Shown one piece after another: positions 1 through 5,267 of a stretch of DNA of 12,812 nt; the first letter of the stretch is position 1, and each line of letters opens with the position of its first letter. The DNA is from Acidobacteriota bacterium (lineage in GTDB: Bacteria; Acidobacteriota; Thermoanaerobaculia; Multivoradales; JAHEKO01). The stretch spans positions 1-12,812 of the forward strand of contig JAUWSP010000022.1 of the NCBI GenBank assembly GCA_030610025.1, written 5' to 3'. The notes under the pieces were generated by a model. That model was not told where the DNA came from. It did no database searches and was given only the letters and a program-made list of their open reading frames with translations. The translations under genes were made by a program, and so were the position numbers.

Positions 1-12
1 GTATATAGCAAG

Positions 13-40
13 GGAACTTTCAGGTCCCGACGGCGTAGAC
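13..40 (+). promoter_or_regulatory. Possible ECF-sigma-type promoter upstream of the PspC gene
   Basis: GGAAC at 13-17 (within GGGAACTTT, 12-20) resembles the -35 element recognised by extracytoplasmic-function sigma factors. After a 16-nt spacer comes CGTAGAC at 34-40, in the position of the CGTC-type -10 element. A 6-bp inverted repeat, GGTCCC (23-28) and GGGACC (49-54), brackets the presumed -10. An ECF promoter would suit the envelope-stress-type genes behind it. The match was made by eye against remembered consensus sequences; the -10 is imperfect and no start site is known. Confidence 0.35.
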
Positions 41-75
41 TTGGGGTAGGGACCGGAAGAAAAGCGTCAGGAGAC

Positions 76-82
76 AAGGAGG
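76..82 (+). promoter_or_regulatory. Ribosome binding site of the PspC gene
   Basis: AAGGAGG is a near-perfect Shine-Dalgarno sequence, 5 nt before the GTG at 88. It fixes the start of this small gene. Confidence 0.8.
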
Positions 83-87
83 AACTC

Positions 88-306
88 GTGCCAGACCCCA
101 AGAACCCGCTTCGCAGATCTCGGGACCAACGGATGATCGCCGGTGTGTGCGGGGGCTTCGCCGAATGGCTCGGATGGGACGTGACCCTCGTACGAATTCT
201 CTATGTCGTGGGGTCGATTCTCTCGGCAGCCTTCCCAGGGCTGTTGGCCTACGTCATTCTCTGGATCGTCATGCCCGACGCCGATCCAGCAGCCAAGGCA
301 CCCTAG
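88..306 (+). CDS. PspC-domain small membrane protein
   Basis: This 72-residue protein is essentially a single PspC domain. The family pattern is clear: basic N-terminus with LRRSRDQRMIAGVCGG (residues 8-23), then AEWLGWD, VRILYV, and a hydrophobic segment ending in LWIVMP (about 34-63). PspC proteins sit in the inner membrane; in enterobacteria PspC helps sense envelope stress and release the phage-shock response, but many free-standing PspC-domain proteins have no assigned role. The length suits a stand-alone domain without the C-terminal part of enterobacterial PspC. The start is a GTG with a strong ribosome binding site 5 nt upstream. The next gene, a membrane-embedded protease, follows after 55-67 nt on the same strand and may be co-transcribed. 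A role in envelope stress is inferred from the family. The domain call is firm, the function is not. Confidence 0.88.
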   Translation: MPDPKNPLRRSRDQRMIAGVCGGFAEWLGWDVTLVRILYVVGSILSAAFPGLLAYVILWIVMPDADPAAKAP

Positions 307-309
307 GTG

Positions 310-338
310 AAGCCCAGATCGACAAAGGTCGAAGGCTT
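310..338 (+). other. Nested inverted repeat between pspC-like and M50 genes
   Basis: AAGCC (310-314) pairs with GGCTT (334-338), and inside it TCGAC (319-323) pairs with GTCGA (328-332) around an AAAG loop. The predicted RNA hairpin lies just after the PspC-gene stop. No T-run follows, so it is not a standard intrinsic terminator; it could be an mRNA stability or processing element, or chance. Confidence 0.3.
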
Positions 339-361
339 GGAGTCCTGTCGCCGCACCTGGA

Positions 362-1507
362 GTGGTCACTGAGGTGTTCGGCAAGCGTATCGAGCTGTTC
401 CGGCTGTTCGGGATTCCCCTGCGAATCGACCTGAGTTGGTTCGTCGTTGCTTTTCTTGTCACCTGGTCGCTGGCTGAGAATTTCTTCCCCTCTGTGGCCG
501 TCGGCCTTTCGCCTGGCACCTACTGGGCCATGGGAGCGGTTGGCGCTCTGGGGCTGTTCGCCTCTGTAGTACTTCACGAACTGGCGCACGCGCTGGTGGC
601 CCGCAGCTATGGCATGTCGATTCGAGGCATCACCCTGTTCATCTTCGGTGGCGTCGCAGAGTTGGAGACCGAGCCACCCGGTGCCAAGGCGGAGTTCATG
701 GTGGCCATCGCCGGGCCCATTGCCAGCGTGCTGATCGCCGTAAGCTGCTTCCTGCTCACTGGCGTCCCATGGGGCTTCCCAGGCGCTGCCGTCGCAGTTG
801 CCGTCCTGACCTATCTCGCCTTCATCAATCGCATGCTGGTCTTCTTCAACATGATCCCGGCCTTTCCTCTCGATGGTGGCAGGGTGCTGCGATCCGCACT
901 CTGGCAGTGGAAGGGCAATCTGCCGTGGGCCACCTCCATCACGTCCAGGATAGGCAGTGGGTTCGGGATTGCTCTCATCGCCCTTGGCGGCCTTCTGATC
1001 GTGCTCGGCCAGAGTGGATTGAGTGGCATGTGGTACATCCTGATCGGCATGTTCTTGCGCAACGCCGCCCGGATGTCCTACAAACATCTTCTGCTGCGAA
1101 ACGCCCTGGAAGGAGAGCCCGTCAGCCGCTTCATGCGAGCCGAGCTGATGGCCGTGCAGCGCTCGGTCTCTGTGGCCGAGGTGGTCGAGGGCTACTTCAA
1201 CCGCTATCCGTTCGAGTACCTGCCGGTCGTAGACGGAACCCGTCTGATGGGCTGCGTGACGACCGATCAGATTCAAGAGCTGTCTCCCGAACAATGGGAA
1301 CAGATGACGGTCGGGGCCATCGCCATCCCCTGCCCGCTCGAAAGCCTGGTACCCCCCGACAGCGATGCGATGGGCGCCCTGACCCGCATGAGCCACAACA
1401 AGAGCTCCTATCTGATGGTCGTCGAGGAGGGCCGTCTCCTGGGAGTCGTAGCGATGCGGGATCTGCTCGAATTCCTCTCATCGCAAACCAAGTTGCAGGG
1501 CGCTTGA
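362..1507 (+). CDS. Site-2 protease family (M50) membrane metalloprotease with C-terminal CBS pair
   Basis: This is an intramembrane zinc metalloprotease of the S2P/M50 family, 381 residues. The zinc motif HELAH lies at residues 72-76 and the second active-site motif NMIPAFPLDGG at 163-173, with Asp171 as the expected third zinc ligand. Hydrophobic segments lie at about 24-38, 55-78, 113-133, 139-160, 200-217 and 221-234, giving the six-helix form. Residues from about 253 to 375 form two CBS repeats, which in other proteins bind adenine nucleotides and gate activity. The architecture matches the M50 subgroup with C-terminal CBS domains, not the PDZ-containing RseP type. Such enzymes cut transmembrane segments, often of anti-sigma factors; the substrate here is unknown. 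The start is uncertain: GTG 362 has no good ribosome binding site, while GTG 374 has GGAG 11 nt upstream. The PspC neighbour suggests membrane stress control. Confidence 0.9.
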   Translation: MVTEVFGKRIELFRLFGIPLRIDLSWFVVAFLVTWSLAENFFPSVAVGLSPGTYWAMGAVGALGLFASVVLHELAHALVARSYGMSIRGITLFIFGGVAELETEPPGAKAEFMVAIAGPIASVLIAVSCFLLTGVPWGFPGAAVAVAVLTYLAFINRMLVFFNMIPAFPLDGGRVLRSALWQWKGNLPWATSITSRIGSGFGIALIALGGLLIVLGQSGLSGMWYILIGMFLRNAARMSYKHLLLRNALEGEPVSRFMRAELMAVQRSVSVAEVVEGYFNRYPFEYLPVVDGTRLMGCVTTDQIQELSPEQWEQMTVGAIAIPCPLESLVPPDSDAMGALTRMSHNKSSYLMVVEEGRLLGVVAMRDLLEFLSSQTKLQGA

Positions 1508-1513
1508 GATTGC

Positions 1514-1542
1514 TTGACACCTTTGTGATCCCGGGATAGCCT
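1514..1542 (+). promoter_or_regulatory. Sigma-70-type promoter for the transporter gene
   Basis: TTGACA (1514-1519) is a perfect -35 box. After exactly 17 nt comes TAGCCT (1537-1542), which keeps the first, second and last bases of TATAAT. Initiation would be expected near 1549, leaving a leader of about 50 nt before GTG 1602. The promoter lies directly behind the protease stop codon, so the transporter group is probably its own transcription unit. Confidence 0.55.
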
Positions 1543-1587
1543 GCCGCGCAAACAGGCAAGAGCAAGAACCACCTCGACAGTTCGATC

Positions 1588-1594
1588 AGGGAGG
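1588..1594 (+). promoter_or_regulatory. Ribosome binding site of the symporter gene
   Basis: AGGGAGG lies 7 nt before GTG 1602 and supports that start, which also aligns with the N-terminus of LeuT. Confidence 0.75.
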
Positions 1595-1601
1595 CCAGAG
1601 T

Positions 1602-3158
1602 GTGAGCGTAGAGGGACACGCCCGAGAGCAATGGGGCACAAGAATCGGCCTGGTCCTGGCCATGGCGGGCAACGCCGTAGGCCTGGGTAATTTCCTGCGC
1701 TTCCCGGTACAAGCAGCCCAGAATGGGGGCGGAACCTTCATGATTCCGTACTTCATCTCCTTCCTGCTCCTGGGCATCCCGATGATGTGGATCGAATGGG
1801 GAATCGGCCGGTACGGCGGTGCCCACGGCCATGGAACGGTGCCCGGCATGTTCGACGTGCTGACCGATCGCAAGAAGAAGTGGGCCAAGTATCTGGGCAT
1901 CCTGGGCGTGGTCATGCCCCTGGTTGTCTTCATCTACTACACCTATGTGGCATCGTGGATGTTGGGCTTCAGCTTCTTCAGTCTCACCGGCGACTTCTTC
2001 GGTCTCGACGGCGTCGACGAGATGAGGGGCTACCTCTACTCCTATCAGAACATCTTCGAGTCCTCCTCGCATGGAGCCTGGGTTGCACTGCTCTTCTTCA
2101 TCATCACCATCGGCTTTCTGGCCTGGGTCCTGTCGCGAGGTATCAGCGCCGGGATCGAGAAGCTGGCGCTCGTCGGCATGCCTATCCTCTTTCTTTTTGC
2201 ATTCCTGCTGGTGGTACGCGTTCTGACCCTGCCCCCGGTGGAGGCCTCTCCAGCCGAAGGGCTGAACTTCATCTGGAACCCCGATTGGCAGAGCCTCGGC
2301 AACGCCAAAGTGTGGCTTGCGGCCGCAGGCCAGATGTTCTTCACGCTGTCGATTGGCATGGGGTGCATTCAGACGTACGCCTCCTACCTTCGCAAGAAGG
2401 ACGACATCGCCCTGACCGGGCTCTCCACAGCCGCTACCAACGAGTTCGCCGAGGTCGTTCTGGGCGGCACCATCGCCATTCCGGCGGCGGTCGTGTTCTT
2501 CGGCGTCGCTGGCGCCACCGCCATTGCCAATCGAGGCTCCTACGACCTTGGAATCGTCGCCATGGGGGTTGTTTTCCAGGGTCTACCGGGCCCTCAGGTA
2601 CTGGGCCAGTTGGCGGCTTTCCTGTGGTTCTTCCTGCTTTTCATCGCCGGCGTGACTTCCTGCGTAGCGTTGGCAAGCCCGACGCTGGCGTTCCTGCAAG
2701 AGGAGATGGGAATGACGCGGCGCAATGCGGCCAGAGTCGTGGCTAGCCTCGGGTTGTTCCTCGGCATGTTTCATGTCGTCTTCTATCAGAAGGGCGTCCT
2801 CAGCGAGTGGGACTACTGGGCCGGCACCTTCGGGCTGGTGCTCTTCGCCACCATCGAGATCATCCTGTTCTCCTTCGTCTTCGGTATCGACCGCGGTTGG
2901 GAGGAGCTGCACAAAGGTGCCGACATCCGGATCCCGCGCATCTACAAGCCGATCATGAAGTGGGTGACACCTCTGTTCCTCATTACGCTCCTGAGCTGGT
3001 GGAGTGTGACCGAGGCCTTTCCGAAGGTGATGATGCGAGGGGTCGATAGCGGCGATGTGCCCTATCTCTGGCTCGCCAGACTCCTCATGTTGGCTCTGCT
3101 AACCATCGGGCTCGTGCTGCTCAAGCGGGCCTGGGCAAGAAGGAACAACGATTCGTAA
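1602..3158 (+). CDS. LeuT-like sodium:amino-acid symporter (NSS/SNF family)
   Basis: This 518-residue, 12-helix protein is a neurotransmitter:sodium symporter closely similar to Aquifex aeolicus LeuT, compared from memory. It shares the signature GNAVGLGNFLRFP (23-35) and WIEW..GRYGG (63-73). LeuT pocket residues map as follows: Asn21/Ala22 to Asn24/Ala25, Val104 to Val109, Tyr108 to Tyr113, Phe253/Thr254/Ser256 to Phe247/Thr248/Ser250, Phe259 to Met253, Ser355 to Ser353 and Ile359 to Leu357. Sodium ligands (Asn30, Thr248, Asn280, Ala349, Thr352, Ser353) are kept. Glu284 occupies the LeuT Glu290 place, predicting chloride independence. The outer gate Arg33-Asp404 is present; the inner gate has Arg8 with Glu367 in place of Asp. 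It should import a small hydrophobic amino acid with sodium; Phe259-to-Met may shift selectivity. The second extracellular loop is shorter than in LeuT. A small-subunit-like gene follows 36 nt downstream. Confidence 0.95.
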   Translation: MSVEGHAREQWGTRIGLVLAMAGNAVGLGNFLRFPVQAAQNGGGTFMIPYFISFLLLGIPMMWIEWGIGRYGGAHGHGTVPGMFDVLTDRKKKWAKYLGILGVVMPLVVFIYYTYVASWMLGFSFFSLTGDFFGLDGVDEMRGYLYSYQNIFESSSHGAWVALLFFIITIGFLAWVLSRGISAGIEKLALVGMPILFLFAFLLVVRVLTLPPVEASPAEGLNFIWNPDWQSLGNAKVWLAAAGQMFFTLSIGMGCIQTYASYLRKKDDIALTGLSTAATNEFAEVVLGGTIAIPAAVVFFGVAGATAIANRGSYDLGIVAMGVVFQGLPGPQVLGQLAAFLWFFLLFIAGVTSCVALASPTLAFLQEEMGMTRRNAARVVASLGLFLGMFHVVFYQKGVLSEWDYWAGTFGLVLFATIEIILFSFVFGIDRGWEELHKGADIRIPRIYKPIMKWVTPLFLITLLSWWSVTEAFPKVMMRGVDSGDVPYLWLARLLMLALLTIGLVLLKRAWARRNNDS

Positions 3159-3183
3159 CTGTCCAGGGCGAGATCCAATCTTC

Positions 3184-3188
3184 GGGAG
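3184..3188 (+). promoter_or_regulatory. Ribosome binding site of the 38-residue protein
   Basis: GGGAG lies 6 nt before ATG 3195. It is the main evidence, together with the encoded helix, that this very short frame is translated. Confidence 0.6.
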
Positions 3189-3194
3189 CACTCC

Positions 3195-3311
3195 ATGACA
3201 CCATTCGCCGTTCTCTTCATGTTCACCAGTATGGCCTGCGTGACCGCGCTGGCCGGGTGGTGCCTCTATCGCATTCTCACCACCCCTCCACCCTCGGAAG
3301 ATGGTGACTGA
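3195..3311 (+). CDS. MetS-like small single-helix subunit of an NSS transporter
   Basis: A 38-codon gene starts at ATG with GGGAG 6 nt upstream and ends at TGA 3309-3311. The product begins MTPFAVLFMF, runs as one hydrophobic helix to about residue 25 (ending GWCLYR), and has a short proline-rich, acidic tail ending PPPSEDGD. This layout, an N-out helix closed by a basic residue and a short polar tail, is that of MetS-type small subunits, encoded directly after many bacterial NSS transporters; in Corynebacterium glutamicum MetS is needed with MetP for methionine/alanine uptake. Position, 36 nt after the symporter stop, supports the assignment. Sequence identity to MetS is not obvious beyond the pattern, and the protein lacks the WGG often seen in MetS relatives, so the family call is an inference. 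LeuT itself works without such a partner, which makes the pairing interesting. Confidence 0.6.
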   Translation: MTPFAVLFMFTSMACVTALAGWCLYRILTTPPPSEDGD

Positions 3312-3314
3312 GCA

Positions 3315-3779
3315 GTGGATCGATGCAACGCAGGGGCCTCGACCAGGCGAAGTGCCACAGCTGGAACCACTGTTTTCCTTCTGGCCGTGGCCTTGTTGGG
3401 CGGTTGCGGAGGATCTGAGGACCAGGCAGCCGACGTCCCGGCCAGGTCCTACGAGATGCGAGGTATGGTTCGTCAGATCTCAGAACCCGACGTCGAAGAG
3501 CGCCAGATCTGGATCCACCATGAGGCCATCGACGATTTCGTGGACATCCGTGGCAACACCGTGCCCATGGATGCCATGACCATGCCCTTCTACATCGCCG
3601 AGTCCGTGGATCTGACGCAGGTCGCGCCGGGTGACAGAGTGAGCTTTCGTCTCGACGTGGATTGGAGCGCCGGCGTGCCGGCCCGCATAGGCTTCCTGGA
3701 AGTCCTGCCCGGCGAGACCCGCCTCAGCTTCGAAGGCAGTGACACTCCAGAATCAGCCGAGCACGGCGACGGACACTAG
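3315..3779 (+). CDS. CusF-like copper-binding lipoprotein
   Basis: This 154-residue protein has a lipoprotein signal: basic stretch with TRR (10-12), hydrophobic TVFLLAVALL, and lipobox LGGC with Cys31 as the lipidated residue, so it is anchored in the cell envelope. The mature part matches the CusF-type small copper-binding domain: a strand with GMVRQI (50-55), IWIHHEAI (65-72), then VPMDAMTMPF (83-92), and GDRVSFRLDV (106-115). His68/His69 with Met85, Met88 and Met90 are candidate Cu(I)/Ag(I) ligands, as His and Met residues are in CusF. The Trp that caps the metal in E. coli CusF is not at the same place; Trp66 is nearby. The start is GTG, 3 nt after the previous stop, with no good ribosome binding site, implying translational coupling. 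The tail is acidic and ends HGDGH, possibly binding metal too. Role: periplasmic copper chaperone or buffer (inference). Confidence 0.78.
   Translation: MDRCNAGASTRRSATAGTTVFLLAVALLGGCGGSEDQAADVPARSYEMRGMVRQISEPDVEERQIWIHHEAIDDFVDIRGNTVPMDAMTMPFYIAESVDLTQVAPGDRVSFRLDVDWSAGVPARIGFLEVLPGETRLSFEGSDTPESAEHGDGH
3776..3779. other. CTAG shared by two convergent stop codons
   Basis: The palindrome CTAG supplies TAG to the plus-strand copper protein gene (3777-3779) and TAG to the minus-strand hydrolase gene (3778-3776). There is no intergenic room for a terminator, and I see no hairpin followed by a T-run on either side. Confidence 0.95.
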
Positions 3780-4444
3780 CCCGGCTCGACCAGGCTGGCG
3801 AGAAACCCCTCGCAACGCTGCCTGAACTCCTCGGTCCACTCATGGCCGCCAGGGAAGCGGACCACCTCGGCGTCACATCCCAGCGCGCTCAGTAGTTCCA
3901 GGTCCGCGGTGAGCTTGTCTTCGTCATACCACTCGTCCGACAGGCCCCGACCGATCAGCACTCGCCGGCAGGTCGCCAAGCCCCGCTCAGCCAATTCTGG
4001 TGGCACATCGCCGCCCAACGCCACGACCCCCTGGCACGGATGTCCCGCGCCTGCGGCGGCTCGATAGGCCATGGCGGTCCCTTGGGAGAAACCGAGAAAG
4101 ACAAGAGGCCCTGCGACCTTCCTGGATGCCAACACCCGCCTGACGACCTCGCTGACGAATGCGATGTTGTCTGCAATGGCGAAGTCCCGATCCTGCCGGG
4201 TCATCCAACTGGCCACGACCTCGCGGGATCTGGAATCGTAGAACCGGTTGAGACCCTGGACCGAGACGACCGTCCAGACGTCCATGCCCGGGATGGCCTC
4301 GACCTGGTCCAGCATGTCGGAAGCGTTCATGCCGTAGCCATGAAACACCACCAGCAGACCGTGCACGTCCCGGGCTGCCTGGCGCACCAGGTACCGGCCG
4401 TGAACGCGAGTCGGCACGACTTCGACGATGGGCTCATCGGGCAT
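3776..4444 (-). CDS. Alpha/beta hydrolase, carboxylesterase/phospholipase (Abhydrolase_2) type
   Basis: The chosen start, ATG at 4444, gives 222 residues, the normal size for this family. It has GAGAGG 6 nt upstream and lies 10 nt behind trpA; the frame stays open further upstream into trpA, but that part has no hydrolase character. Visible motifs are the oxyanion-side HGYGMN (35-40), RFYDSRSREVVASWM (67-81), nucleophile elbow GFSQG with Ser120, GGDVPPEL (144-151), RGLSDEWYDED holding the probable catalytic Asp170, and GGHEW with His201. All three triad residues are therefore present. No signal peptide or membrane segment is seen, so it should be cytoplasmic. The family cleaves carboxyl esters, including lysophospholipids and small aryl esters; the substrate here cannot be told. 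It is the last gene of the trp chain, and there is no known step for it in tryptophan synthesis. Confidence 0.85.
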   Translation of the reverse strand: MPDEPIVEVVPTRVHGRYLVRQAARDVHGLLVVFHGYGMNASDMLDQVEAIPGMDVWTVVSVQGLNRFYDSRSREVVASWMTRQDRDFAIADNIAFVSEVVRRVLASRKVAGPLVFLGFSQGTAMAYRAAAGAGHPCQGVVALGGDVPPELAERGLATCRRVLIGRGLSDEWYDEDKLTADLELLSALGCDAEVVRFPGGHEWTEEFRQRCEGFLASLVEPG

Positions 4445-4450
4445 GCAGGA

Positions 4451-4456
4451 CCTCTC
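4451..4456 (-). promoter_or_regulatory. Ribosome binding site deciding the hydrolase start
   Basis: GAGAGG on the minus strand, 6 nt before ATG 4444, overlaps the trpA stop codon (4457-4455). It supports the short 222-residue hydrolase over any longer upstream frame and suggests coupling with trpA. Confidence 0.65.
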
Positions 4457-5267
4457 AGCGACGTCGGGACCTGTGCAGAGGCGCAGCCAACCGCTCGACT
4501 TCGGCAGCGAGAAGCTCCGGGAGGTCGCTCCTACCGCGGTTCTCCTCGACCAGACGAACCAGAGCGCTACCGACGACAACACCGTCGGCCACCTTGCCGA
4601 CTGCGGCCACTTGCTCCGGCGAAGAGATCCCGAATCCGACTGCCAGTGGCAGGTCCACTCGCCGTCGAATCTTCTTCACGTCTCGCTGAAGCTCGCCAGT
4701 GAGGTTCTTCTGGACTCCTGTGACGCCGGTCCGCGAGACGTAGTAGACGAACCCGGACGAAGCTTCTGCCACGATCTTGACGCGCTCGGGCGTGCTGGTT
4801 GGCGACAGTAGATAAATCGAATCGACACCCGCCGAGCCACAGAGCTCACGGAAGCCTCCGTCGGCCTCGTCCGGAGGCAGATCGACGCACAGAATGCCGT
4901 CGACACCGGAGATCGCGGCCTGTTCGGCCACGGTCTGCAGGCCATGCGCCAAGAGCGGATTGAAATACGAAAACAATACGATGGGCGTTTCCACTCGAGC
5001 CCGGACCCGGGCGATCATCTCCAGGATGCCGGGTAGCGTCACGCCGGCTTCCAGAGCACGAACCGCGGCCCGCTGATTGACGGGGCCATCTGCGATCGGA
5101 TCGCTGAACGGCACCCCCACTTCGATCAAGTCGGCGCCGCCTTCAGCCAGGGCTTCGATGAGGTTTGCCGAGGTCTCCAGATCGGGATCCCCGCCGGTGA
5201 GGTAAGGAATGAATGCGGCCCGCTTCTCTTCACGACAACGGGCAAATGCTGCTCCGATCGTGCTCAT
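4455..5267 (-). CDS. trpA: Tryptophan synthase alpha chain
   Basis: TrpA splits indole-3-glycerol phosphate into indole and glyceraldehyde 3-phosphate in the cytoplasm and passes indole through a tunnel to TrpB. The 270-residue length is normal. The catalytic pair is present at the same numbers as in Salmonella TrpA: Glu49 in [12 protein letters not shown] and Asp60 in IADGP. Other family motifs are [11 protein letters not shown] (19-29), [23 protein letters not shown] and the phosphate-binding GFGIS with [10 protein letters not shown]. The ATG overlaps the trpB stop in ATGA (5267-5264), so translation is likely coupled; a run of seven G lies 6 nt upstream and may act as a weak ribosome binding site. 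The C-terminus ends in a basic RSRRR. No missing residues were noticed. Confidence 0.97.
   Translation of the reverse strand: MSTIGAAFARCREEKRAAFIPYLTGGDPDLETSANLIEALAEGGADLIEVGVPFSDPIADGPVNQRAAVRALEAGVTLPGILEMIARVRARVETPIVLFSYFNPLLAHGLQTVAEQAAISGVDGILCVDLPPDEADGGFRELCGSAGVDSIYLLSPTSTPERVKIVAEASSGFVYYVSRTGVTGVQKNLTGELQRDVKKIRRRVDLPLAVGFGISSPEQVAAVGKVADGVVVGSALVRLVEENRGRSDLPELLAAEVERLAAPLHRSRRR

Noticed and set aside
269..1396. Long open frame (375 codons) on the minus strand opposite the M50 protease
   Set aside because: Its translation is rich in His, Gln, Gly and Asp with no family pattern; it mirrors the real protease gene, which has clear catalytic motifs.
1539..1557. GCCTG...CAGGC inverted repeat behind the protease gene as a terminator
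   Set aside because: Only 5 bp with a 9-nt loop, no T-run, and it overlaps the proposed -10 box; more likely chance or part of the promoter region.
3301..3579. 92-codon plus-strand frame overlapping the copper protein
   Set aside because: The +1 frame at 3315 carries a lipobox and CusF-like motifs; this one is Pro/Arg/Ser-rich shadow sequence.
3740..3800. Bidirectional terminator between the convergent operons
   Set aside because: Only short, weak complementarity (CGAGC with GCTCG) and no T-runs were found.
4445..4582. N-terminal extension of the hydrolase into trpA
   Set aside because: The added 46 residues do not resemble the hydrolase family, and ATG 4444 has a good ribosome binding site and gives normal family length.
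4040..4702. 220-codon plus-strand frame across the hydrolase and trpA
   Set aside because: It lies opposite two well-supported genes and shows no recognisable domain or start signal; typical GC-rich shadow frame.
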